DNA of 64,000 nt from Rhyzopertha dominica. Its lineage: Eukaryota; Arthropoda; Insecta; Coleoptera; Bostrichidae. Both the position numbers and the translations under genes were made by a program. The stretch covers positions 37,782,257 through 37,846,256 of the forward strand of contig QCXZ01000003.1 in assembly GCA_025024175.1 (NCBI GenBank), given 5' to 3'. This document shows positions 48,731-59,154 of this stretch, one piece after another; the first letter of the stretch is position 1, and each line of letters opens with the position of its first letter. Under the pieces are notes generated by a model, which ran no database searches, was not told where the DNA came from, and worked only from the letters and a program-made list of their open reading frames with translations.

Positions 48731-49289
48731 AGAAGTAAATTCAAGGAAGTTCAAACTACACACTCAGGCCAAGAAGCGATTATTATGTTACCCAAGCTGT
48801 CTCTAATTTGCCGAATTTTAGGAGCATGCTTTTTACAAGATATTCTGCAGCCAAAGAAAACAAAAACAAATATTCATAATTGCCCCACAACTACAAGTTG
48901 TTGATCATATGATTCGCCAAGAAACTGTCCAAATATGGAAAATGTTTTTTGAAAAAAAAAGAAAATTAAACTGATTTGCGAAAAATGAAAGTACGGTTGG
49001 AATTAATGGGCAGGAAATAGAAAATAATGAAAAGGCAAAGTCTCGTTCTCAGTCATTGCTAACAGAAAATAGCATTGAATATGTCCCTTCGCCGAACCTG
49101 GCAGAAGCACACAGTTGTTTCACGACAGTGGTAACGAAAACCAGAATGTATCTCGAAGGACAGTTTCAAAATTACATTAGTCACTTACAGTTCAGCAGTT
49201 AAAAACCAGGACTTTTTGTATATCCCATTTAATTGTAAATTGCTGATTTTCCTTTGAAAAATAATGAGTTAATGTTTTTTTCATTGGTA
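48731..49289. other. Unassigned stretch with a 60-codon open frame
   Basis: From about 49028 to 49203 the plus strand has an open frame with RSQSLLTENSIEYVPSPN and TTVVTKTRMYLEGQFQNY and then a stop. Composition is protein-like, but I recognise no family and it begins without an ATG. It may be a transposase C-terminal relic. Confidence 0.3.
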
Positions 49290-49520
49290 GGGTACGTGAG
49301 TACTAAAATTCTATTTTTTTGTTAATTTTTTTTAAAATTTTAATGTCTTCGTGTGTAATCGAAAATAGCATTTTTATGGAAATTTGGCAACTTCCTATAC
49401 ATGTTTTTTGTATTCTCCGTCTTCATGGGTTTCTCACAGTTTATGCACCCAAGAGCGACGCTTCCGTTGCTTGCCTATATTTGTTTCTAATGTTTCCCAA
49501 AAACCCATTTTTTTCATCTT
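49290..49520 (-). pseudogene. Possible PIF/Harbinger transposase N-terminal fragment
   Basis: On the minus strand a piece reads KQRKRRSWVHKL, then a stop, then KTENTKNMYRKLPNF and FDYTRRH. This resembles the N-terminal run R--WVHPL---R---GEYN-LY-EL-----F--Y-RM of insect Harbinger-type (HARBI1-like) transposases. Only about 50 residues remain and the catalytic DDE part is absent. The match is by recalled pattern, so confidence is low. It would be an unrelated fragment between the Penelope tail and the next element. Confidence 0.35.
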
Positions 49521-50470
49521 TCGTTTAATCCCTGAGGACTCGAAGGGAACTAAATGCTTCCTGTACCTGCAGATATGTAGCCACTACACCTTCTGTTCCG
49601 TCTTTAGGTCCGATTTGGTCTGGACCGTCACCATTAGAGCCACAGCCTTAGTTCATTACCACTGTCACGTACGGTCATACACAGACTGTTCAACCCTGAT
49701 GGTTGTTTAGGAGTCGTAGCCAACCTACCCTCCGTCCAAAGTTTCTCAGGTCGTGAACAATCTCATATCAGCAGGACTAAAAAATTATTACCTACATTAT
49801 TTCTGAAATCGTAAATTCAGGTGTGAATCGATATGCAAACATAAGTAGTAAGTGAAATTACAAAAAACAAGGTTTTTCAAAGATTTGTTCTAATTGTTCA
49901 ATTTTTTTATTTTTAATAGACGTTCAGAAATATGCAAAAGACTAGCCCATATGCAAAACTATTTATGTACTTCATAACAGAATTTAGGGTATTAAAACAA
50001 AACTTATAACCAAATAAAAACAAGACATAGAAAATGTTTTTAGTTATTGAAAAATTGAAAGTAATTATTATAAATCTTTAAAATAGTCGCCTATAATCCT
50101 GTGCATACTAGAATTAAATTATTTAGGTTTTCTTTTTGTTTTTAAGCGTGTTTTGCAATCATATTATGTATGTAGCAGGTTTTGTAAATAATTAATACCG
50201 CCACAATTTTTTCACAATTTGCAAAACCCGTTATTTTCCATTATTTTAGGCTTAATAATATTGCTTTATTTTATTATTATTTTTAATTTACCACACTTTT
50301 TTTCTTACATACAGCCGGTGCTGCAATAAGGCTTACCTACCCTGTCTGCATCCGAAAAAATATTAAAAAAATTATAGTAAAGCATAATTTATTATTATTC
50401 AAACAAGAAATAGCGGAAACCAAAAAAATACATTGAAAATTAAAAAACAATAAGTCGTATACTCTGCTTC
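49521..50470. other. Gene-free stretch
   Basis: A 108-codon frame at 49384-49710 (plus) overlaps the Harbinger-like relic and is not convincing. AATAAA-type strings occur on the minus strand near 50240-50280, where transcripts of the 52.06-50.48 kb relic could end. Confidence 0.4.
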
Positions 50471-50474
50471 ATCT

Positions 50475-52057
50475 TCGGGTAGTTTTCTTTTCCTCTCTTG
50501 CATTATAAAATGGATCGCCGTCTATTAATGCGGTCTTTTTGGATTTACTTTAAGTGACACAAGATTTTCTTGGCCATTGTCCTGGCTGCTTGATTGTATT
50601 TGCGGAGTACAATTTCCATTTTTAACGGGACAACTATTTTCTCCTAAGCGTGTGACTAAGGAATATTTGCTTATCACATTAATATAGTCTTGGCGGCTCT
50701 GAATAACGCTGCGGTCCTTAAAATATGTCTCTAATTTGCCAAAAATCTGATAGGCTGGAAGAAATGAATGGCCGACAATTGGAAACCAAATATCTACTTT
50801 TCCGATATTTTTAGATGCTTCAAATATCAACCAAGAGCACAGCATTCCTAATAAGGTCCTATTTTTTTTATACTCCGCAACCTTCTGAGAACAATCGTAT
50901 GACCTATAGATCACTTAAGATCAAGTTGCATAGTCTGTGGTGTAAGGCAGATGCAATTTAATTGCATCTGCTAAATGTGTTATCCTTGTTTTGAAGAGAC
51001 AGTGATGATGACCTTTGGCGGATTGTAAAGTTATATAAATATGACTGGCGGGAATAATATGCAGCCTGATCGGGCACTTTCGGAAGTACTACATTTTTTT
51101 GACAATCGTAACATAACGGTAATGCATTTTTAACTTTCTAGGCCAAGTTTTTCATAAAAGGTTTCTGCTCGCTTCTTGTGGTGTTTCAAGTTCTTTTCTT
51201 CTTATCCTTCTCCAAGTTAATTTTATTTTCAAAACTGCAATAAGTAAAGCATTTATCAGTATCAGGGCTGTCAAAGCTGATATTGAAACATTAATTGAAC
51301 ACGGTCCTAAAGTATTCATATTTTACGGAAAGATCTTCAGCTTGTTTTTTTCCTTATATAAAGTCCATCATTTTGTCGTGTTGAGCTCGCTTGGCACGTA
51401 TTGTCGTTTCAAATGTTTGCCACGAGTATAATGACTTTGAATAGGTCTGAACGTTTTAATAAATTCCTTAACTGCTTCTCGACATAGCTGATACTTCAAA
51501 CTTTTGCGGTTACCTCCTCTTGTTTCTTTAGGTGTTGTACCAGGTTCCATAAATTTTTGACACAATCTATTTACTCGGGCCCGCTTTTCTTGAATAATAT
51601 TTAGAAATGCGGCTTGACAGACTCTAATTTTCAGCAACCCCACCTCTTTGTTTTGGAAGAACAAAACAGGTACTTAAAATTTCTTCTTCTTTCTTAGCTT
51701 GTAATACGTAATTCTTTTTCCACATAAATCGGGAACTTGATAATATTTTTTATGTATTTTTCGTACATCCTGCATTGAGAGTTCATTACGCTAGGCTTTT
51801 TTGGCAGCCCTTTCGGTAGTTGCCTGAACAAAAACATACCATGCTCTGAGAAACAGCGGGAGGCACTGTAGAATCAAATAGGTAAAAATTTACATTCCTG
51901 ATACATATTTCGAGTAAAAAATGATCAGCAGCTACAAAATGTACGTAGATACCTACCTTTTTCTTTTCGCAATGTTTCTCTTCCATGTTTCAGCACACCT
52001 TTTTCTTTTTCTTGACTGCGTAGGCTCATTTTCAACTACAATTTCACTATTGGACAT
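50475..52057 (-). pseudogene. Intron-containing relic of an insect-wide transposon-type protein family
   Basis: The minus strand starts at ATG 52057 with a basic segment ending RKRCAETWKRNIAKRKR, followed by a donor-like GTAGGT at 51956 and an intron of roughly 130-170 bp. Next come SMQDVRKIHKKYYQVPDL, KIRVCQAAFLNIIQEKRARV (51600-51630) and a FRPIQSHYTRGKHL piece before RQYVPSELN. After a decayed part come DSPDTDKCFTYC-like and LPKVPDQAAYYSRQ-like segments. The last frame (50525-50914) has NRTLLGMLCSWLI and FPIVGHSFLPAYQIFGKLE. These are the signature blocks of a large protein family that I remember from many insect genomes (W-RN--K, RVC---FL, S-HY, LP-R--WVYNFG, P--GHS--P-D--FG-IE). Copy number suggests a DNA transposon; the enzyme type is not established. 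Stops and shifts make this copy dead. Confidence 0.62.
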
Positions 52058-52802
52058 TTTTCACACAATTTTTGCAATAATTATCTGAAACAATCTTATA
52101 CACACACACCATACGAAAACTGTCTACAATCAACTAATAAAACTGCGTGCTAAAACAACCAACCCTAAATATCGCGAAATCTAAAAATAACTGATTTTGC
52201 AGCCATACTCACAGTATACCTAGCAGACATTATCGAATACTATATAACGCACTTTGCACATTTTCAAATACTTAGCCGACTTTGCATCTGTACACCTTGT
52301 GCATACAGGTAGATGCTTTTGAAAATGTACCCACTTTTTCCATCAGATTTTAAATAGGCAATAATAGCGCGTTTTGTAGCTCAAAATAATATGTTCAAGC
52401 AGTTAACTTTGACCTCTTATAGAAGGCAGTGGTGCCAATATCATAATTTTTTTGCATATAGCGGGTTTTACATATGGGCTAGTCAAAACCTTCTTGATAC
52501 CATTATGTAATATTTTAGTTGCCTTGTCTGTTTTACTAGAGCAACTATCAGTTAAACTTCTTTGTATTACCATATGTAATGCCTTGATATGGTACAAGGT
52601 TGTTATATGATACAAGAGCAGGAAGCAGGAAGTGTTTCCTCGACTGCCTACTATGGTTCCAGGTCAATGTTCAGTTTTATGCGGTAAGCCGCACACCGAT
52701 TTGATCCCGGACCCGCTTAACAATCCCCTCATTGCGTGTGCCGGCTGTAACAGGTGTGCAATACATGTATGCGTGTGTTTAACACGACTCCTTGAATTTC
52801 AG

Positions 52803-52890
52803 GTGAGACCATGGATAGCGGCGACTGCGAGACCGAAGAGGATTCCGCACCAGAGGCGTGCGTATCCCCCGAAGGTCCCCCGTTGCCAAG
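52803..52890 (+). CDS. Candidate coding exon of a host gene (unidentified)
   Basis: A pyrimidine-rich stretch ending CTTGAATTTCAG at 52802 is followed by GTGAGACCATGG; ATG 52811 is in good Kozak context. The frame MDSGDCETEEDSAPEACVSP and then EGPPLPR stays open and stops at an ideal donor, AAG|GTAAGT, at 52890/52891. The acidic, proline-rich peptide resembles the N-terminus of a nuclear or regulatory protein, but I cannot name it. The exon lies in the only compact GC-richer island of the window (about 52.6-53.6 kb), which contrasts with the transposon debris around it. If real, this is a first coding exon preceded by an intron in the 5' UTR. Neighbouring exons are not visible, so the call is tentative. 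Confidence 0.4.
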
Positions 52891-53640
52891 GTAAGTCCAG
52901 AACGACGCGAGCGACGCGCCACCCAGCGCCCACTGCACACAGTTGCCTCGCGACCGCAAACAGATTCGCATGCCGTTCACTCAGCAGCGCACTTAATTGT
53001 GGATAAAACTTACGGGCCGCGTACTAACAGACGATGACAGTGAATAATACTGTGTAATGCTCGGCCCCGGTGACAAATACAGCAGCAACATGACCGCACC
53101 GTGGTTCCCCGTATCCAACGCCGGCTACAATTTCATCGTGGACCCGCCTAGGTCAGNCTGTAACCCATTTTTAAATTTTAGACGTCGCAAACNGCCATTC
53201 GACCTTCGCTGCCACTGGGCCGGCTGCTATCGCCCGAGCTGAAAACATATCATTGTGCAGCCGTAGTGCATGATAGCTTAACCTTGTTTGCCGAAACCTA
53301 GCAACCTGTTGAGCTCGTGGCGCTACGTCCTCCACTAAGAAACGGCGCGTTGTCCCTCAGTTACCATGGCACCGTCCAAAATAAAAAACAAAAGACGCGC
53401 TGACAGCGACGTTGCCGTCTATGATGGGAAGTCGTTACGTGTGGAGAATGTGACATTTCATGTATGGCGTGTGTTTGTGTGTTGTGTAACATGTTTGCAA
53501 GCTTGCGTGGCTCCTATTTTCGTCCAATTCCGCTTTGTACACCCGATAACCAAAGAAAAAATCGAACTGCCGACTGTGCTAACCTCTAACCGTAGTATCT
53601 CTTTTTACGCAGTTTGTTTATTGTAAATGAAATCATACAA
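52891..53640. other. GC-richer island with an unassigned open frame
   Basis: Follows the candidate exon. It holds two short frames: 53057-53242 (interrupted by two N) and 53366-53626, whose ATG lies in a TTACCATGG context and starts MAPSKIKNKRRADSDVAVYD. Neither matches a family I know. The island could be a promoter or untranslated exon region of a host gene. Confidence 0.35.
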
Positions 53641-56600
53641 ATAAGCTTAGTATATAAATAAAAACCCCCGCATGGTGTAGGATACACCACGTGGCTTAAC
53701 TACTTAACGACTACATGCTACTTAGTATACTATATTATTTGTAGTTGAAGTTTTTCATTTGTAGGCATCGTACGTATTTCGCCATGAGTGGACTGTAAAC
53801 AGTCAAGCTGAACTTTAATCAGATTTGTTTCAATAATATAATTCTATGCTGCGAAGTATACCTATATTTTACAGGCTGTTAACTGATTGTATTTTAATGT
53901 CCTATTGGTTATGGATTTGATTCAGTTTAGCTTATGAATAATAACATAGCTATTCGAAAAACATATTTAAACGGCCATAGCGAGTATGTTATCAATCCAA
54001 TCAAATTATAAACTAACATAGAAAAACTGATAGTAAATAACGAAAGGCCAACTTGTCTTAAAGTACACGTGCTTAATTACCACATATCGCATCTACTACT
54101 TTTGGCACTTGCAACGTCACATTCTTTTCTCTCTCTCTCAACTTTAGCTGTACCTTTTTGCAAGGAAATGCAACAAGTTGTCGTTTGATGGGCTTTTTGG
54201 CGTATTAAATAAATGGTAGTGAATATATTTTATGCTGAAATTCCATTGAGATAGAAATCAATATATGTATCTAAATCAAGTTTTTCGAATGTTTCACCGC
54301 ATCATCTAAATCGAGAGCTAAATAGAAAGCGCATTAGTAAAACTACACACTAAAATGCTTAGTTTTACTAAAAGTTTATTTAACGCGTTATTTATGCTGA
54401 GCAGCGAAAGTTTAGTACTTCAGAAAATGATTCTGCTAAATTAAACTTATTGACGTTTTTCGTAGAGAAAGCAACATAAAGATTTATAAACGTCACCACT
54501 ACATTCAGTAGCATAGAGTTGAACTGAACTACCAATGTAATATACTCGATCGATATTGTTTCAGACTTAAAAAGAGCAAATCTTATTTTAGCCTGTAACT
54601 AAAGAGCTGCGCAATGCACGTTACCTACTTCTATTTCGAGGTATATGAATTTTAAACTTTGACGCGGTGTTTTGTACATGACCTACCTAAAGGAAAAATT
54701 TAGAATTGGCTTGGTAGCACTTAAGACAGCCTGTTTGTTTTTTTATTCATAGTTTCACAAAAATCCTGTTTTGATTAGATTTCGTACAAAAATATGCCAT
54801 AGTAGGTATAAGGATCGATAATACGTAAAGTGGCGAATATGTGTTTTCATTAATAAACTGAAGTTGGCTCGGGCTACTTGATTAAGTAACAGTTTTGGAC
54901 ATAGTGTAGGTTTACTAAAATTCATAGTAAACAACTTGTTTCGAATGTAATCGGTAGTTAACTACTACAACTAAATATACAATTAACCGTATTAATTGTA
55001 GTTACTCTACCTACACCTGTAATAAGTTTTGCCATAAAGTATTTCCAGTCAATAAGCAAATGCATAACTTGCGATATTTTTAAAATGAAAAGAGCGTAGG
55101 TTGATTCTCTCGTTGATTATTAAACCATGTGTTCACATAAGATTTAATGGTTTGTTTTGATGTAGCAGATGACTCAAGCAAATGCAATATGCAATGTATA
55201 TATTACGGAATTGCGAAGGAAACCTACAAAAGACACTGCCCATTGAATTTATGCATTGCATCAACAGTTGAATATACAATTGAATTTATTTTTACGTGCT
55301 ACCTACCATTTATATTACCTTAACATTTGACCGTGATGAACGAGATGTTGTCAAAACATAGCAAATTCACGAGAACTTCTTACAGTAATTAACGTCATAT
55401 GGTCAGAACCTGATTGGCATCTTTGTTTTATTTTATGTTGTAATACTATACCAAACAAGTTTTTCTTAATTCCGACTATTCTAAAGACCTTTAGTTGCTT
55501 CTGATATAAAATGCAAGGACCGAAATAAACCAGACTATTAAAATTCTCATCGCCATCTTCCCTTATAAGTTGTTTATCGGGAACTCTACAAAGAAATCTT
55601 ATGATCAGACATGCTAGGCATCATTACCTTGGATACTACCGCGTCGATATCGATGAGCTTGCCTACACCACGCAACTCGCGCCACTCAAATGAATATGTT
55701 AAAATGAACTTAAAAGCGTCTATGAAATGAACATCGCGTTATCTTTTACCTGCAGTGTTTCGGCTTGTTGTAAATTAATCTTAATTTTATTTTTCTAATA
55801 GTTACAGTTGTTAATGATGAGGTCAAAAATTATTATCATGATTTTAGGACACTGCAATAGGTATCCATAATTATACGACGATGAATGATCAACGTAATGA
55901 ACTGTTTTCAGAATTATAGGTTAGATGGTTGCAAGACTAGGTTATTGGGGCATTTGTATCTAGATAAATTTGGTTACAGAGTATACACAGTAAAATGCTC
56001 CCAGTTCCAAATTGTTATTTTCTTCAGCAAATGGCTTTTGCAGATTTGAATAAGATAGCTTGATATAGCTACGGAATCAACCCTCTGGTATTAACAGGGA
56101 TGAAGCGCTCCCTTTAGAAGTATTGTACTTGTATAAAGACACATTGATTACAATTCAAAAAATAGGAACCAACGTGTGGTAAATTACTTATATTTAAAAA
56201 TAATGCAACCAGTGATAAAATGACAAATGTAAATAAACGCCTTATTACATTTTGAACAGATTTTTTTTATTAAACTCTCATAAGTAATACAAAATTATTT
56301 GTGTTGCACCTAATTACGATACTCAGAATATAGCGTAACTTCCCCACTATACTGAATAACAACGTCTCTTTCGAAATGGAGGCAGTTTCGGCTTCAATTT
56401 TTTTCTGTGTAGAATCTATAACCTCCAAATCCAGGCAACCAAAAAAGAAATACGCAAGATGCCGATACTAATGTAGTCTCCTTAAGTTCGACTGATTCCT
56501 TCAGGCGGCGCGTGGTCCCACGTGTCGCATCACAATATCCTAACAAGCTGCAGCAGCTATAGGCCTGAGCTAACATCATCGAAAGATTAACCCTTTGGAG

Positions 56601-56760
56601 TCTGTAGAATCCTATACAGAATAAGTAGTGCATAATTGTCATAACACTTGATTCAGTTTAGTTTTTGTTGTCTGTATGCTAAAATGTGACTATACTAAGA
56701 TTATTTCTTTTGTGAAGCTCGATGAAATGTAATTAAGATTTTTTTCTACAATAGTAGTAG
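53641..56760. other. Gene-free AT-rich stretch
   Basis: No coding similarity, RNA gene or structural repeat is seen. If 52803-52890 is an exon, this could be intron. Confidence 0.4.
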
Positions 56761-56764
56761 TATT

Positions 56765-57150
56765 ACAATCTACACTTTCTTCCTTGAATACTTGCACGGT
56801 CCGGTTTAATTCTTCTGAAATGTTCGGGAACTTTTTGTTTCTTTGACCGAAGATAGCATATTTCCTGTCACAAGTTCTAAAACCGTATGAAAACAGTGGC
56901 GCTGCTTGTTCAGCTCTAAGGTAAACTTGTTCTGCAGATTTTCCTGTTTTCAGAAAATACCTGAATGTTTGGAGTACATATCTCCAGTGCTACCAAAAGG
57001 ACAAGGAAGTCGACGTGTTCTCATACAATGATAAAAAATTAAATGATGAGGACTAAACCAACGCGTCAGCATTTTCTCTTGCCCGCTTGGCGAGTAAATT
57101 TGATTTGATACTTCACGGAGAAAAAAAAGATTGGTATGTTTGCTAATCAT
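56765..57150 (-). pseudogene. Unidentified coding relic with one frameshift
   Basis: The minus strand frame 57150-56950 ends in PCPFGSTGDMYSKHSGIF and a stop; a one-base shift continues smoothly as KTGKSAEQVYLRAEQAAPLF, then RTCDRKYAIFGQRNKKFPNI, to about 56765. The joined peptide has normal protein composition across some 125 residues, which is unusual for chance sequence here. I do not recognise the family; a transposase or other mobile-element protein is the most likely source given its neighbours. No start or domain end can be placed. It lies about 200 bp from the hAT insertion and is not part of the mariner. Confidence 0.4.
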
Positions 57151-57431
57151 CCTTGTTTGTTCTTTACAACTTGGTAATTGTAATTTCTTTGAACAAGAGT
57201 TATTTACCTACTTTAACAAACAGCTGCTTTTTTCGATGAATAGAAACCATTTAAGTACAAGGGTCATTCTTTAAATAAAAAGAGTGACAGGTCTTATTTT
57301 GTTGCCGAGCATCATATCACTGTCATACTGCCTGTTGATTGTTCATTGGTCTTCAAGATGTGTCAGCACTAAGGCTGGGCAAAGTATTGATACTTACTGA
57401 AAGTATCGATACCTTTGCCCGTATATCGAGT

Positions 57432-57501
57432 ATTTCCGGTGGTATAATGGAACGTACCAGAGTACCTGCTGGAGATTCGGGTTCGAGTCCTGGCCGCGGC
57501 G
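57432..57501 (+). repeat. tRNA-like segment with A and B boxes inside the hAT MITE
   Basis: A box TGGTATAATGG (57440-57450) and B box GGTTCGAGTCC (57480-57490) both match the Pol III consensus and are 40 bp apart, near tRNA spacing. The D stem (GTAT with GTAC) and T stem can form, but the acceptor stem does not. It resembles a degenerate tRNA or SINE head captured in the element, not a working tRNA. Confidence 0.5.
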
Positions 57502-57645
57502 AGTTACTTTTTCTAATTTAATTAGCCTGCTTACCCAATAACCCAATAATTTACAATTATTATACAGGCGAAATATATACTAGGCAAAGTANCGATACCT
57601 TTGGCGGTACCACCTTTTCGTGGTATTCAAGTATCGAAAGTACTC

Positions 57646-57728
57646 AAAAGTATCGAAATTATTTAAACATATCAAAAGTATTGAAATTATTCAAACATAT
57701 CAAAAGTATTCAAAGGTATTTGAAGTAT
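57646..57728. repeat. 28-bp tandem repeat in the hAT MITE
   Basis: Two copies of a 28-bp unit (57646-57673 and 57674-57701) with two differences, and a third diverged copy. Units start AAAAGTAT and end AACATATC. Confidence 0.65.
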
Positions 57729-57977
57729 CATCATTGTAATTAAAATATCGAAGTATTGAGATAATTTAATGTGTAAGAAGCATCATATGTATTGCCAGCA
57801 TCCAAAGTGGGCCGGAACCTTTTTGTGCCAAATTTGAAATCTAGGATATAATGGAAAAATGTATAGTATGCTGTATAGTAAAGTAGCTTTGATACTTTTG
57901 GTACATTCGATACTTTGATACTTTTGAATAGCATCGATGGTAACTGCCTAATGGTATTGCCCAGCCCTAGTCAGCAC

Positions 57978-58575
57978 GACTTTACCTGCAGACGGCTGGG
58001 ACTTCAATTTCTTCCAAGCGGGAGAACCCGCGTACTTCCACTCAAGGTTTTGCCGCTTAGACTCCTGCTCAAAATGGTGGTCTTCTAAAAAAATGCTTCT
58101 TTTGAAGTTAAAAGTTTCTTTTTTTCAGTGGTAACAGATTTGAAGCGTGGTTTCTTTATGGTTGTCTATTCGTTTTGGTACCCATCTCGCACAGCTTTTC
58201 TTATATTGCAGTTTATTGGGAATAACATTATGCACCGTTACAACACTCACATGCACTTTTTTAGCTATCAGTTCAATGGTAATCCTATTGTCTCGAATTA
58301 ACGCGCCAATTGGATGTTCGAGCGAGGATGTGGCAACTTCTACCGGTCGTCCACATCGTTGCTCATCAGAAACACTTACGCGTCCGCTTTTAAGGTGTTC
58401 TATCGGTTTATAAACGTTCAAACTGTTCAAACAATTATTTCCGTACACTTTCAACATTTTTCTGTGAATTTCACTACCTTTAACACCTTCTGCTACTAAA
58501 AATCTAATCGCTGCACGTTGCTATTCTGCGATGCAATGCTCGAACGGACTTGCCAGACGCCATCGTCAGTTGAAA
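57978..58575 (-). pseudogene. Mariner transposase relic, interrupted by the hAT MITE
   Basis: On the minus strand LVAEGVKGSEIHRKMLKVYG-type sequence (near 58500-58440) leads into SGRVSVSDEQRCGRPVEVAT (about 58390-58330), the first helix-turn-helix and the GRP hook of a mariner transposase. RDNRITIELIAKKVHVSVVT and then CARWVPKR follow (58280-58170), the second helix-turn-helix and linker. After HKETTLQICYH a deletion removes the first part of the catalytic domain; then HFEQESKRQNLEWKYAGSPA (about 58070-58010) and KSQPSAGKVVLT bring the catalytic region to 57978, exactly where the hAT insertion starts. Beyond the insertion at 57361 no clear continuation is seen. The enzyme would cut at TA sites; this copy is dead. 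Confidence 0.85.
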
Positions 58576-59014
58576 CGTATTATTATTATATTAGCCACAG
58601 CATATTATTGTATTATTCTTTCGTACAACATTAAGGCCGGCTATTTGTACTACTTGTAGGTTATGCTTACAAAATTTCTGGAACAACTGATCAAATGCCA
58701 TCACAAGGATACCACCTTGACGTCCCAAAAGTATTATAATGATTCAATAAAGTGTTTTTTGGGATACAGGCTTTGATTGAGCCTCGTATTATTAACATGT
58801 TAACGTATCTGTACATATGAACTGCGAAGAGTTCAAACTGCCAGTTTACAAGCTTTTAACAGTAGCGTTAGTTGGTTATTAAATTTGCCTACATTGTAGC
58901 CTACAAGTAAGACGTTCCACATAACACCATCTGTATATTCATAGGCAGGACTTTATCCTTCTACACGACTACCTACTTGGAACTTTTAAAAAATTGTTTA
59001 TTTTTTTATTATAG
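58576..59014. other. Gene-free stretch
   Basis: Probable 5' flank of the mariner relic. Its terminal repeat is not recognisable. No gene is seen. Confidence 0.4.
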
Positions 59015-59154
59015 GAATAAATTTTAATACATTGCCTCAAACGCTATTAATTGAAAGAATAAGAGACCAATTAGCAACAACCGATAAATTGCTGGTGATG
59101 GAATATCCAAGAGTGACAATATTGAAACAATCTTTTGTGGAAGAAACATTGTAA
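59015..59154 (+). CDS. Candidate terminal exon, unidentified
   Basis: A T-rich tract ending TTTTTTATTATAG at 59014 is a fair splice acceptor. The sequence after it is open for 45 codons, including LPQTLLIERIRDQLATTDKL and MEYPRVTILKQSFVEETL, and ends at TAA 59152-59154. The peptide looks like real protein, but I recognise no family, and 45 codons can occur by chance in AT-rich DNA. It could be the last exon of a host gene or of a transposon gene. No matching upstream donor was found in the flanking kilobases. The frame at the acceptor has phase 2. Confidence 0.3.

Larger units (their letters stand above)
57362..57977. mobile_element. hAT-type MITE with perfect 8-bp target duplication
   Basis: The octamer GTCAGCAC lies at 57362-57369 and 57970-57977. 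Between them the 600-bp element begins TAAGGCTGGGCAAAG and ends ATTGCCCAGCCCTA, inverted terminal repeats of the hAT form. GTATCGATAC-like strings recur inside next to both ends. No transposase frame exists, so it is nonautonomous. It sits in a mariner transposase relic, so it is the younger of the two. It carries a tRNA-like segment and a 28-bp tandem repeat. Confidence 0.88.

Noticed and set aside
48655..48738. GFKTAAIFP segment taken at first for a pogo/Tigger transposase end
   Set aside because: It continues the 3' tail of the Penelope-like element and the similarity is only a few residues.
49384..49710. 108-codon plus-strand frame
   Set aside because: Overlaps a more plausible minus-strand Harbinger-like relic and lacks motifs.
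57432..57501. Functional tRNA gene
   Set aside because: The acceptor stem and anticodon stem do not form and it lies in a MITE.
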